Notes: generated by a model from the sequence alone, not told the origin. Numbered from the stretch's first letter, positions 48,532-58,400 are shown. The stretch: 64,000 nt of DNA from Panulirus ornatus (GCF_036320965.1 NC_092265.1:1873501-1937500), one strand, 5' to 3'. Translations and numbers: made by a program.

Positions 48532-51500
48532 ATCACATACCTTGTAGAGAAGTAGCAACAGGGTGTGGCTTCTTTTCCCGATATTCTGCCCCCAGGACTG
48601 CAGTGACTCTGCTATGCTGAACTGCCGTCACAGTTATAGTTGTACGACCCTCCCCAATATCTTGAGTTATACTGAAATAATATCAAAAACATCAAATTAA
48701 GAAATACAGGTACTACTTTTCACTTTCCAATAACTTATAACATCAGCAGAAAAGCAGTATCCTTAAAATTATCTAATGTAAATTCTAAGAGTGACTATAA
48801 TCTAAACCTTTATAATTCAGGTGATGCTTTGGGTAAACACTGGATAAGAAATATATGTTATGAAGAATTAAAAAGCATTTTCTCCCCGGGGAACTGTACT
48901 ACGAGCTTGATAGAATTCCTTGGATTCCAGGGGATTAGGACCTTCCAACCCTCACCTTTTGGTCAGGTAACTTGTCTATTACCTTTGACTAAATCACTCT
49001 TCTAAAGGTAGTGGCCTGCTCACTTGGCCAATCAGCCACCCTACATCAGCACTGATATCATTGTCCTGTATACTGCCAGGCTTGTCTCTGCTTAGTCAAT
49101 ACACAATTCTTGGATAACAGATTTCAGCCTAATGGTGATCATCATTGGTAAGAAGATAGTTTCCCCAAAGAACTGAAGGTAAAGTGGAATAAAAAAACAA
49201 CAGCCTGGAAAAATGCTTGCAAGACACCACCCTGGAAAGGGGGAGTTGTTCATTCTCCAGTACGTGCAATTCTCTCCAGGCTTAGAAAGTCCTGTGAGCT
49301 TGAAAACGTTCTAGGATGGAGAAAGCCTAGAGAACAAACTTTCAGGTAAGAGGATTACTAAGGTAACAAACAGTTATCTTAAGTTATCCTGATGCATAAA
49401 GCAATACCCTGGTTGGCATTATTGCTTAGAGTGCTGTTTTGTCATAATGCTCTTGTTTGTACCTTAGAGCTCTAGTTTTACTAAAAGTAAAAAAGATGAA
49501 AATGTGTAACCAAGAGATCATTACCTGGGATGGCAAAGATGGGTATGTTTGATAGTGTAGTAGTCCTGACAATGTTGATTGGATGCGAGGCATGGGCTAT
49601 AAGATGAGAATATGCATATGAAGTGTTGGTCAAGTAAGAAGTGATAGGGTAAGAGAGGTATGGTAATAAGAATATTGTTGAGAGAGCTGAAGAGGGTGTG
49701 CTGAAATGTTTTTGACATATGGCGGTACTGAGTGAGGCTAAGTTGACTTATGGGATGTATGTGTCAGAGATGGAGAGGACAAGAAGATGAGTTTGACTGA
49801 ACTGGAGATGGAAGGATGGAATGAATAAGATTTTGAGGACTCAACATGTGAAAATGCAAGAGAGAGCAAAGCATGCATTGAATGCTTGCACTGGTGGCAG
49901 ATTCAAGTGGGGAGACTACAGACATTGGTTTTTGAGTTTGGGATAGTGTTTGAAGGGAGAGAGTTGAGAATATAAATGAATAAAAGCAAAGTTATTAAAT
50001 TCAGTAAAGAGACAGGTTCAGTGGGATGTGAGTCTGAGTGGAAAAAACCTTAGAGGAAATGAAGTGTTTTAGAAACCTATGAATGAACAGGCAGCAAATG
50101 GAACCATGGGAGTTGAATTGAGCTGGTTGAATAGGGTAAAGTTTCTGGGAACATTGAGAAATGTGTGGGAAGAGAGGTCACTATCTGAAGGGCCAAATGG
50201 ATATGTCTGAAGGTATGGATGCAAGGCATGGGCTATGGATCATAATGTACAGAAGAGGGTAGTGGTGGTGGAAATTAAATGTGAGGATAATATATGGTGT
50301 GAGAAATGTTGATTAAGAAAAGACAGAGTAAGAGAGAGTTGTAGTTATAAGAAGAGTATGGTTTTAGAGAGATGAATAGGGTATGCTGTAATGCTTTGGA
50401 CAACCAAAGAGAATGATTGATCAGAAGTTGACAAAAAAAGCATATAAGCAAGAAGTGGAGATGACAATGAAAAGATGAAAACCGAATTGGAGATAGAAGG
50501 ATGGAATGAAAAAAGTTTTGAGTGCTCAGGGCTGATCCTGCAGGAGGGTATACGTTGTGCAATGGATAGGGTAAACTGGAGAAATGTGGTATACATTGGG
50601 TGATGTGATACTAGTGGACTGAACCAGGGCATATATGAAGCCATCAAGGGAATCCACAGAAAGGTCCATGGTGCCTGGATGTGGATAAAGGGCTGTGGTT
50701 TTGGTGCATTATACATAACAATCGAGAGAGCGGACATGAGGAAATGAGGCTATTTCTTAATCTGTTTTTGGTTTTAACTTGCTAAAGTGAAAGAAAAAAA
50801 AATGAAGCAGACATGTATGTGTGTTCTTGGCAAAATGTTCAACTAGTAATAACAAAGGCAATCATAATGCAGAAATTTTATTGTAAGGTAAAGGTGAAAC
50901 CTTCACGTTAGAAGGATCTGTTTACTGGATGACAGAATTTCTAAAAGCATACAAGAATGTTTTTGCCTAAAAATTACAAACTTTTACAAAAACTGTCATG
51001 TATGCTAAAATTTCTAACCACTAAGTTTCTCACCTTTAAGAGTATTCACTGCATGCAATGGAAAACTGGAATGCAGTCTCTTGAAGTTCTTTAATCCTCT
51101 CTTTCTTTCACAGAAAAATTGAATCAGATATAACATATTTAGCTTAAAAAAAAATCAAATGTTAAACTTACTTTACTGCTTACCTTATAAGTTCCTTGTA
51201 GGCAAATTTTTGTAGTAGATTATCTATAACCTTAGGTTCTAAAGTTCTTCTTAATTTTGTGGAAAGTGTCTGACTAAGCTGACCAGACTGGACAGGTGGC
51301 AAAGCTCCATTTAGACATTCTAGCAAGGCACACTCTAAATTGGAGTCGTCTGTGTTGTTTGGTGCTGCTCCTGCAAAATTTTATGCATCATTAGTTTTAA
51401 CAAACTTGTAAATAAACTAAAAAAAACTGTAACAATAACAGAATGTACTTTTTCTTATATGCAAGGTTCAGTGGATAATACAAAATTTTTTTTTTTTTTT

Positions 51501-54500
51501 TTTTTTTTATACTTTGTCGCTGTCTCCCGCGTTTGCGAGGTAGCGCAAGGAAACAGACGAAAGAAATGGCCCAACCCCCCCCCCATACACATGTACATAT
51601 ACACGTCCACACACGCAAATATACATACCTACACAGCTTTCCATGGTTTACCCCAGACGCTTCACATGCCTTGCTTCAATCCACTGACAGCACGTCAACC
51701 CCTGTATACCACATGACTCCAATTCACTCTATTTCTTGCCCTCCTTTCACCCTCCTGCATGTTCAGGCCCCGATCACACAAAATCTTTTTCACTCCATCT
51801 TTCCACCTCCAATTTGGTCTCCCTCTTCTCCTCGTTCCCTCCACCTCCGACACATATATCCTCTTGGTCAATCTCTCCTCACTCATTCTCTCCATGTGCC
51901 CAAACCATTTCAAAACACCCTCTTCTGCTCTCTCAACCACGCTCTTTTTATTTCCACACATCTCTCTTACCCTTACGTTACTTACTCGATCAAACCACCT
52001 CACACCACACATTGTCCTCAAACATCTCATTTCCAGCACATCCATCCTCCTGCGCACATCTCTATCCATAGCCCACGCCTCGCAACCATACAACATTGTT
52101 GGAACCACTATTCCCTCAAACATACCCATTTTTGCTTTCCGAGATAATGTTCTCGACTTCCACACATTTTTCAAGGCTCCCAAAATTTTCGCCCCCTCCC
52201 CCACCCTATGATCCACTTCCGCTTCCATGGTTCCATCCGCTGACAGATCCACTCCCAGATATCTAAAACACTTCACTTCCTCCAGTTTTTCTCCATTCAA
52301 ACTCACCTCCCAATTGACTTGACCCTCACCCCTACTGTACCTAATAACCTTGCTCTTATTCACATTTACTCTCAACTTTCTTCTTCCACACACTTTACCA
52401 AACTCAGTCACCAGCTTCTGCAGTTTCTCACATGAATCAGCCACCAGCGCTGTATCATCAGCGAACAACAACTGACTCACTTCCCAAGCTCTCTCAGTTA
52501 ATGTACATCTTTGAACATACAGGCATTCTATCAGCATCTTAATACAAATAGTATTTAACCCTTTTGGTGTGCAACTGTTTTTTGAGGCCTCCCTGGTGCA
52601 CAAAAAAGTTCTTTCTTCTTCATAAAAAATTATATTTTATCAAAAAATTAAGACAATTCCTAGAATGGTTAAAACATATCATTCATCAAATTGGCCAATC
52701 CTAAATATGCATGCAAATGCCTACTTTGGTCACTTGTGTGCCATTAAGGCCTCCAGTTTGTCACTTATGGCCAACCAACAGAATCTACAGTGCAAGAAAA
52801 TTAAATTTCACTTGGACTCTAAATCTGATTTTCTGTTATATGATTCAGGAGAGCCTTGGATAAATACTTAAAAAAATCTACCAAACTAGTCAAGCTGCAA
52901 TGAATTTGTGGGCCTGCAGACCACAGCCTTAAAAGCTTGGCAGACCTTTGAATTAACTCAGCATCTTGGACTTAGCCCAGACTGTGGGGCTAGAAGACCT
53001 ACAAAGACAGTATAAGGTAAGTCTTCCCCATCATCACAAGATTATAACAGATGCTCCAGATTATGTTCCCCTAGTCTACAACACTTCTAACAAGTGTCTG
53101 GAACACCCATATCTTTTCTTTTACTTCCATAATTTACCGCAACAAAGGGCTCTACCAGACAGTCTGCTAGCAGTTATGTTGCTAGTGTTAAGTCACCTTC
53201 AGTGATGTATCATTGGAGTCCAATCTCATCAAAGAAATAACTTCAAAGGAGTCCAATCTTTCCCTGCTACTGACTATACTGCAGTCTTGAAACTGCATAA
53301 GCCCTTGAAAAAAAGGGTCCTGGGGTTATATAATAACAATAATAATAATAATAACAGCAATATATTCATTATAACAACAACTCTGTGGAAGGTATTAAGA
53401 ATATATGGTGTGGGAGGCAAGTTGTTAGAAGCAGTGAAAAGTTTTTATCGAGGATGTAAGGCATGTGTACGTGTAGGAAGAGAGGAAAGTGATTGGTTCT
53501 CAGTGAATGTAGGTTTGCGGCAGGGGTGTGTGATGTCTCCATGGTTGTTTAATTTGTTTATGGATGGGGTTGTTAGGGAGGTAAATGCAAGAGTCTTGGA
53601 AAGAGGGGCAAGTATGAAGTCTGTTGGGGATGAGAGAGCTTGGGAAGTGAGTCAGTTGTTGTTCGCTGATGATACAGCGCTGGTGGCGGATTCATGTGAG
53701 AAACTGCAGAAGCTGGTGACGGAGTTTGGTAAAGTGTGTGGAAGAAGAAAGTTAAGAGTAAATGTGAATAAGAGCAAGGTTATTAGGTACAGTAGGGTTG
53801 AGGGTCAAGTCAATTGGGAGGTGAGTTTGAATGGAGAAAAACTGGAGGAAGTGAAGTGTTTTAGATATCTGGGAGTGGATCTGTCAGCGGATGGAACCAT
53901 GGAAGCGGAAGTGGATCATAGGGTGGGGGAGGGGGCGAAAATTTTGGGAGCCTTGAAAAATGTGTGGAAGTCGAGAACATTATCTCGGAAAGCAAAAATG
54001 GGTATGTTTGAAGGAATAGTGGTACCAACAATGTTGTATGGTTGCGAGGCGTGGGCTATGGATAGAGTTGTGCGCAGGAGGATGGATGTGCTGGAAATGA
54101 GATGTTTGAGGACAATGTGTGGTGTGAGGTGGTTTGATCGAGTAAGTAACGTAAGGGTAAGAGAGATGTGTGGAAATAAAAAGAGCGTGGTTGAGAGAGC
54201 AGAAGAGGGTGTTTTGAAATGGTTTGGGCACATGGAGAGAATGAGTGAGGAAAGATTGACCAAGAGGATATATGTGTCGGAGGTGGAGGGAACGAGGAGA
54301 AGAGGGAGACCAAATTGGAGGTGGAAAGATGGAGTGAAAAGGATTTTGTGTGATCGGGGCCTGAACATGCAGGAGGGTGAAAGGAGGGCAAGGAATAGAG
54401 TGAATTGGAGCGATGTGGTATACAGGGGTTGACGTGCTGTCAGTGGATTGAATCAAGGCATGGAAGCGTCCGGGGTAAACCATGGAAAGCTGTGTAGGTA

Positions 54501-54639
54501 TGTATATTTGCGTGTGTGGACGTGTGTATGTACATGTGTATGGGGGGGGGTTGGGCCATTTCTTTCGTCTGTTTCCTTGCGCTACCTCGCAACCGCGGGA
54601 GACAGCGACGAGGTATAAAAAAAAAAAAAAAAAAACAAT

Positions 54640-54683
<44 letters not shown>

Positions 54684-56822
54684 TAATAATAATGATAATT
54701 CTTTTTCATATTTGTTCAATATCTAATGCAACAGCATGGTAGTGCTACGAACAAAGAAAAGACTTATCCACTTATATCTCCTCTGAAACCAGAGCCTCAT
54801 ACCAAAAACCAGGCCCCACAGACCTTTCTGTGGTTTTCCCTGATGACTTCATATGCCCTAATTCAGCCCCGTGACTTCACATCACCCCTGTTTACTGAAT
54901 CAGTCTAACTCTTTCCATCCCATGCATGCCTTGCATCCTTTTGCAAGTTCAGGCCCTACACCTTAAAGCATCTTTCACTCCATCCTTCCACCTACTCCTT
55001 GATTCCCCCTTTTCCTTGTTCCCTCCACTTCTGACATGTATACCTTCTTGAGCATCCTTTTCATATGTCCACCCCACTTCAGCACACCCTCTTCAAATCT
55101 CTCACATATTCTCCTCTTTCTACCACACTCTCTCTCTTACCCTATCACTTCTTACTCAATAAACCTTCCACACCACATATCATCCTCAAGTATTTAATTT
55201 CTGACAGATCCACCCTCTTTTCTACATGGACCTCTTGATTAATGTGATAGGTATGCTCTTGAAAATGGTAGCGTAAATCAAAAACACGCATATCAAATAT
55301 GTTTGCAGGGAGGATTTGGGGTTTTGTTATCAATATGACAATGCCATACATGCCACCAGTGAAAAACTAAAGTACTGTATGTCACAGGAAATATAAAATA
55401 CTATAATATACATTCTGTACAATGAATTCTATCTATAAAAACAGAAAATGACAAACTCTAGATCCTAGGGAGGTCTTCTCTTCATGGGAAATGTAAGTTC
55501 ACAAAAAGTATTGCCTTTTAAAATAATCCATCATCATACCACAAGCAAGCTGACAGAAACACTTGCATGAATTTGGTGTTTGATCCAGGTGTTCAACATT
55601 CATCCATTCTCCCCATAACTGAACTCTGAGAATGTGAGGTCTTAGATGTACTGATTAATGTTTCACTTTTGGCACTCTTCTTGGTCTTCTCTGCACTATC
55701 ATGAATAATCCATAAACTCTTCTTGGTCTTCTCTGCACTATCATGAATAATCCATAAGGTAAATTCAAGGGCATGCTTAACATCAGCTGTTCGCTCACCT
55801 CACTCATAACATTTGAGCACATTCATCATAATCTCAATAACGATGGCCTTACACTTCTTATCACCCATAGTACTGAAAGAACTTAATAGATTCTTTACTA
55901 GCATACACATACCATGAACATGTTGGACATAACCCTATTCTTTACTCTGTCCTGTAAACCCCACATAATCAATATCACAAAGTCTGCTTAAGTTGTGAGT
56001 GTTGTGTAGGTGCTGTAATTATTTTTTTAAGAACAGCTATTTCACACCTAATGGGGTTTTATTTGCTCAAGTATGAATTACTGCTCACACATCTGGGGTG
56101 GTTATCCTGAACCTCTCTATTATCTAGAGTGGAATTAAAACCCTTCCATCTCATTAATTCACCAGGCATCACCTCTCTTCAACATTACCTTACACTGCAA
56201 TGTTGTTGCTCTCTCTGTATTTTAATGGTATTATTTTCGCCATTGTTCTTGTGAGCTCTCTCTGTGTCCTCAACCCTAGAAGTGGATTCGTGGCATGCGA
56301 TTGCCTGTTGCTTCCTACAGCTTGAATGGGGACTAACCACTCGAGGACTACTTTTAAGATGCACTCTCCTTCCTCAAACATTTAGCTGTGGAATTCTCTT
56401 CCTTCTTTTGTCTTGCCCTCTTAACATAACCTATTTTCCTTTAAAAATCTAGTCTATAAACACCTGCAGGTCCCATGAGAATCCTAAATGTGTACTTACC
56501 GATCTTCGGTCCTATCAACTTTACAAGTGAAGACGCCACAACTTATTCTTCATTAATTCCATTTCATATTCCAAAAGCGATGAAATCGCATTATGATGTC
56601 AAACACAAAAGAACAAGATCCTACCATCCACTAACCAGGAACAAGAGATGTTGGGGAGGTCGTCTCCACAGGAGGTATAAAAGAACTTGGACTGTTACTG
56701 CCGCCACCCACCACAGAACTCAAGATTGTTTCCCTCTCTGCTTTTCGTTTCTTAATTTTTTCCCTGAAAATCTCCCTCTTGCTCTTCACAAGCTGAATGT
56801 TAGCCCAAGTCTCGTCCCCCAT
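31222..56822 (-). CDS. METTL3: METTL3, N6-adenosine-methyltransferase catalytic subunit (complete gene, 11 coding exons)
   Basis: Catalytic subunit of the nuclear m6A writer; with METTL14 and WTAP it transfers methyl from SAM to adenosine N6 in mRNA. Coding exons (minus): 56822-56636, 51370-51184, 48671-48541, 45938-45811, 44709-44583, 43047-42870, 40364-40195, 39784-39640, 35356-35209, 32642-32467, 31336-31222. They join in frame to 1692 nt (563 residues; human protein 580). An N-terminal basic helix (residues about 5-32) matches the leader helix. CCCH finger 1 is C261, C269, C280, H284; finger 2 is C300, C306, C312, H316. The catalytic DPPW is 378-381, followed by the highly conserved MT-A70 domain to the end. 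The ATG has A at -3, G at +4 and an in-frame TAA three codons upstream. No frameshift or premature stop is seen. Introns hold many LINE fragments. Identification is from family sequence conservation; exon junctions are my reading of splice signals and phase. Confidence 0.96.
32265..32325 (-). repeat. Short RTE 3'UTR-like fragment in METTL3 intron 10
   Basis: ATCCATTCCCAGCACCACCC then CCTCACAGGAAACAGCAT resembles the inverse of the UTR block at 33840-33895. Small and diverged. Confidence 0.35.
32467..32642 (-). CDS. METTL3: METTL3 coding exon 10
   Basis: Encodes residues 468-526: [44 protein letters not shown] and HNVQPNW, which form the SAM-binding end of the Rossmann domain. Acceptor ATAATAG, donor AATTG|GTTAGT. 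Confidence 0.97.
33716..34105 (+). mobile_element. RTE-type LINE 3'UTR-only fragment in METTL3 intron 9
   Basis: Begins TTGTGGGGCCTGGATGTGG, passes TATG-rich sequence and ends GCTACCTTGCTGACACGGGA AACAGCGATCAAGTATAAC. No coding part. Antisense to METTL3. Confidence 0.82.
34143..34696. repeat. 278-bp tandem duplication in METTL3 intron 9
   Basis: GAAAATAACCATAATCATCA at 34143 recurs at 34421. The copies end ACGTTAGT (34420) and ACATTAGT (34696). Only about a dozen differences were seen by eye. Confidence 0.95.
35209..35356 (-). CDS. METTL3: METTL3 coding exon 9
   Basis: Encodes residues 418-467: [39 protein letters not shown] and [11 protein letters not shown], among the most conserved parts of MT-A70 proteins and covering the region facing METTL14. 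Acceptor TTTTCAG, donor CTA|GTAAGA. Confidence 0.97.
36775..37450 (+). mobile_element. Old RTE-type LINE fragment in METTL3 intron 8
   Basis: Plus-strand pieces: [41 protein letters not shown]-type remains of CGVRWFDR and a decayed VRDGVVYKG end. Heavily mutated; no 3'UTR recognised. Confidence 0.75.
37596..39397 (-). mobile_element. RTE-type LINE, largest RT-bearing copy (1.8 kb) in METTL3 intron 8
   Basis: Minus-strand frame 39397-38354 encodes [62 protein letters not shown] (motif A), [18 protein letters not shown] and [13 protein letters not shown] (catalytic FADD). All RT motifs are intact. A 2-bp CT insertion at about 38388 shifts frame into 38391-37867 (post-RT domain). Another shift near 37935 and the lost 5' half make it non-autonomous. 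The 3' end is CAAACGCGGGAGACAGCGAC then poly(A). Confidence 0.93.
39396..39421. repeat. (TA)n plus poly(T) junction
   Basis: Short TA tract and T run between the LINE 5' truncation point and the SINE-like tail. Confidence 0.9.
39409..39602 (-). mobile_element. SINE-like element sharing the LINE tail
   Basis: On the minus strand it ends GCTACCTCGCTAACACGGGA AATGGCGAATAGTTT then poly(A). This parallels the RTE 3' end GCTACCTCGCAAACGCGGGA GACAGCGACAAAG then poly(A). The body (AGAGAAGGGAGCC/GGTGAGG block and GGAAATCCTCCC) has no relation to LINE coding sequence. It could also be a variant LINE UTR. Its right end is about 40 bp from the METTL3 exon 8 donor. Confidence 0.6.
39640..39784 (-). CDS. 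METTL3: METTL3 coding exon 8 (catalytic DPPW)
   Basis: Encodes residues 370-418, containing the catalytic DPPW (378-381), [10 protein letters not shown] and the LWVTGR strand. Acceptor TCTCTAG, donor GGCAG|GTAAG. A SINE-like repeat begins roughly 40 bp into the following intron. Confidence 0.97.
40195..40364 (-). CDS. METTL3: METTL3 coding exon 7
   Basis: Encodes residues 313-370: end of finger 2 ([10 protein letters not shown]), a Gln-rich linker, then [13 protein letters not shown] leading into the methyltransferase domain. Acceptor TTTCAG. The donor is CTAG|GCAAGT, a GC donor; no GT in the vicinity keeps the frame into exon 8. Confidence 0.93.
41330..41575. repeat. Diverged dispersed repeat, two copies in METTL3 intron 6
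   Basis: TTGGTGGTGAAT-ACATGAATATAT then AAATATTACACT-like words at about 41330-41410 and 41505-41575. Related copies lie in intron 4 (45190-45240 and 45360-45410). Very diverged; no coding content. Confidence 0.45.
42540..42790 (+). repeat. G-rich degenerate minisatellite in METTL3 intron 6
   Basis: Units of GTGGTGGCCTGGGAGGGAG type with many GGG/GG runs on the plus strand (C-rich in the METTL3 transcript). Ends about 80 bp from the exon 6 donor. Confidence 0.75.
42870..43047 (-). CDS. METTL3: METTL3 coding exon 6 (CCCH zinc fingers)
   Basis: Encodes residues 254-313 with both CCCH fingers: C261-x7-C269-x10-C280-x3-H284, and C300-x5-C306-x5-C312 with H316 in the next exon. These fingers are needed for RNA binding in other animals. 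Acceptor ACCAG, donor CCG|GTAAG. Confidence 0.96.
44583..44709 (-). CDS. METTL3: METTL3 coding exon 5
   Basis: Encodes residues 212-254 ([10 protein letters not shown] to RFRSQG), matching the conserved helix with AKEQSI just before the zinc fingers. Acceptor CTCAG, donor GGGAG|GTAAG. Confidence 0.93.
45180..45420. repeat. Diverged dispersed repeat, two copies in METTL3 intron 4
   Basis: GGTGAATAACATGAACATAT then ATTTAGAAATATTACACT (45190) and GGTGAATAATATGAATGTAT (45364) match the intron 6 copies. Confidence 0.45.
45811..45938 (-). CDS. METTL3: METTL3 coding exon 4
   Basis: Encodes residues 169-211, a charged linker with [11 protein letters not shown] that could act as a nuclear localisation signal (inference). 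Acceptor TTACAG, donor ATG|GTAAG, ending in phase 0. Confidence 0.88.
47553..47571. repeat. (TA)n at LINE 5' junction
   Basis: Nineteen-base AT tract immediately before the truncated LINE copy. Confidence 0.9.
47570..48471 (+). mobile_element. RTE-type LINE, young 5'-truncated copy in METTL3 intron 3 (antisense)
   Basis: Frame 47658-48260 encodes [80 protein letters not shown] and [18 protein letters not shown] to a natural stop. One extra A near 47660 breaks it from the upstream part. Then the 3'UTR, CAAACGCGGGAGACAGCGAC, poly(A) 48444-48471 and (TA)n. Confidence 0.93.
48444..48530. repeat. Poly(A) and (TA)n tract beside the METTL3 exon 3 donor
   Basis: About 28 A then TA repeats to 48530, ending ten bases from the exon 3 donor at 48540. 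It is the tail of the LINE copy. Confidence 0.95.
48541..48671 (-). CDS. METTL3: METTL3 coding exon 3
   Basis: Encodes residues 125-169 (starts ITQDIGEG, ends PVATSLQ), the variable region before the zinc fingers. Acceptor TTTCAG, donor CAAG|GTATGTG. Intron phases on both sides fit exons 2 and 4. About ten bases after the donor the intron becomes a long (TA)n/poly(T) tract from an antisense LINE. Confidence 0.9.
49525..49885 (+). mobile_element. Old RTE-type LINE fragment in METTL3 intron 2
   Basis: GATGGCAAAGATGGGTATGT, GGATGCGAGGCATGGGCTAT and later ACTGGAGATGGAAGGATGGA correspond to AKMGMF, GCEAWA and NWRWKD. Decayed. Confidence 0.75.
49886..50790 (+). mobile_element. Second old RTE-type LINE fragment in METTL3 intron 2
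   Basis: Starts again upstream in the RT (ACTGGTGGCAGATTC, the ALVADS end of the FADD motif). It runs through decayed post-RT sequence and the UTR start GTGGTTTTGGTGCATTATAC. Tandem to the preceding fragment. Confidence 0.75.
51184..51370 (-). CDS. METTL3: METTL3 coding exon 2
   Basis: Encodes residues 63-125, including a helical stretch ending in [13 protein letters not shown], which aligns with the conserved LLQKFAAQELI segment of vertebrate METTL3. Acceptor TTTTGCAG, donor AAG|GTAAG. A sense-oriented LINE fragment starts about 115 bp upstream in transcript order. Confidence 0.92.
51487..52497 (-). mobile_element. RTE-type LINE, young copy in METTL3 intron 1 (sense)
   Basis: Minus-strand frame (ORF to 52603, element from about 52497) encodes [60 protein letters not shown] and [18 protein letters not shown] to the stop at 51695, without interruption. 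The first 35 codons of that open frame are host DNA. The 3'UTR ends in CAAACGCGGGAGACAGCGAC then poly(A) (T run at 51487-51509). Confidence 0.93.
52498..53382. other. METTL3 intron 1 between two inverted LINE copies
   Basis: Spacer of about 0.9 kb with no recognised feature except an AAT/AAC-rich microsatellite at 53330-53380. Confidence 0.6.
53383..54633 (+). mobile_element. RTE-type LINE, young copy with uninterrupted 350-codon frame in METTL3 intron 1 (antisense)
   Basis: The element begins at TCTGTGGAAGGTATTAAG (LWKVLRI). Its frame continues to TGA at 54432: [108 protein letters not shown]. It lacks motif A and everything upstream. The 3'UTR (54433-54617) ends in poly(A) and an (AAT)n tract. 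Confidence 0.94.
54634..54695. repeat. (AAT)n microsatellite
   Basis: AAT trinucleotides following the LINE poly(A). A similar AAT/AAC tract precedes the same copy at 53330-53380. Confidence 0.95.
54805..55232 (-). mobile_element. Old RTE-type LINE 3' fragment in METTL3 intron 1
   Basis: Minus strand: [21 protein letters not shown] remains and the region ending in GGCCTGAACTTGCAAAAGGA, then the UTR block near 54805. Decayed. Confidence 0.7.
55233..56635. other. METTL3 intron 1, first part, no recognised element
   Basis: A 42-bp tandem duplication (CTCTTCTTGGTCTTCTCTGC and on) lies at 55674-55757. Otherwise no recognisable content. Confidence 0.55.
56636..56822 (-). CDS. METTL3: METTL3 coding exon 1
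   Basis: Encodes residues 1-62 plus one base. It begins [10 protein letters not shown] and continues with a Lys/Arg/Glu-rich helix, matching the METTL3 leader helix that in other animals contacts WTAP. The donor is CCTG|GTTAGT. An in-frame TAA (56831-56829) before the ATG fixes the start. Confidence 0.93.
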
Positions 56823-57635
56823 ACTGGGTTATATTCAGAATTAAAGCACTGGCAAGATCTGTCTTCATAAGCATACACATACACAAACATCGAGTCAACA
56901 TGACTTGGTCGTCGCAGAAAACCAGTTGTCGTTTAAATAGCACCAAAATTTATCAATTACGAATATATCTATAACATAATTATACCAAAAAACTCTTCTT
57001 ATTAGTTTGATAAATAAAATGTTTAGTTTTATCCAGATTTATATATAATATGACTATTTCAATATTTTGATTATCGTACAAAGGTCAACTTCTAAACAAC
57101 AACAGACTTCTGACCAATGAACGCTTCAGAAATTATAAGGATTATCTATATAAACATTTATTGTCATATGACAACCTGTAACTAGTTGGTTACATCTGCG
57201 CTTACACTTAGGGTTGACAAACATGAATATATTTACTTTGTGAAAAAGATATGCCAAGGAGGTAGGATTCACACAATCACAGACAAAAGTTTTCGTATGC
57301 TCATGTCCGCATTGTATGCATGAATTGTACTAGTTTTGATTTTATGTCGCTGAACAGGGTATTATATGTATTGAAAATATATCTTTGACTGCTGATTAAT
57401 TGAATCAGTATGAAATTCCCCAGAAAATCACGTCATTACTACCATGGTCCTCTTGCTTGGTCAATTAATTGTTCTAAAGTTTGTTGTTAAGTCCTTAGTG
57501 ATTGTGTAAATATCTGTTTCTTCAGTTTGGGAAGAAAGTTCTACACTTAAGGGACTTCATCTCTTGATCCTTCTATTACATCAAATAATCATTCAAATCG
57601 TAATTTCCAGCATTCAAAGAATATTTGTTAAGTTT
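56823..57635. other. METTL3 5' flank
   Basis: Should contain the METTL3 5'UTR and promoter. AT-rich, with no TATA box or CpG island that I can place with confidence. No divergent gene seen. Confidence 0.45.
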
Positions 57636-57639
57636 ATTC

Positions 57640-58400
57640 CAATCATCCACTACCTTTACCTTAAAAAAATAACTCGTACCATCCTTTTTTTTAACAAGCG
57701 TTCTGCATCTTACTTTGATACTGTTCGCCTGGTCTAGTTGACTTGGAAGCTGCAATTAGGTTATCCCAATCTCTTCTCTCCTACGTGGTGGACAGATTTG
57801 TTGCCCCTCATTCTGGCTCAACTCTAACTTTAGCTACTACCTCAGTTACTCTTCTCTATGCACCTCCAATCAGATCGTGCTTCTTTAGGCGCGAAGAGCA
57901 GCCATGAGAAGCTTACTAAACTTTCCTTTATCCTCATACTTACGTATTCTTAGTATTTGTCAGCAGAAAGTTTGCCTCGTTTCTCCTGATGTGCAGATGT
58001 AGCACCAGACTAAGTACAATGTTAACCCAGGGTCTTTTTCACGCAGATTCCTGTAATTTATTTCCCACTGGCCAGTGATCGCACTGTGGCCTTCATTCAC
58101 TGCTCCATCCTCATTTTTTTGCACTCGGAATGAATTACGCCAAACCTTGATTAAACCAAAAGTTTGTCCAGGTTTCCCTTAAGCCGATACAATCATCGTC
58201 AGTCTTTAATTTTCTTTGGAACTTTGCTTCGTTCGCAAACATGCTTAGGTAAGGATCCAGTCCAACAGGCAAGTTGTTCACATATATCAAGTATGGAAGC
58301 GTACCACCAGACCTGCCCTGCGGCACACCACTGGTGACTCCAGCCCACTTCGAGAATGCTCGTCTTTCCTGCGTCCTCTGCTTCCTTCCTCTCTTAGTGA
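57640..58400 (-). pseudogene. CR1/Jockey-type LINE RT remnant
   Basis: Minus strand: GVTSGVPQGRSGGTLPYLIY then VNNLPVGLDPYLSMFANEAK (58350-58230; the catalytic ADD has become ANEA) and KLKTDDDCIGLRETW. Further on comes GNKLQES with a decayed KDLGV-IV segment near 58040. Dead. Confidence 0.78.
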
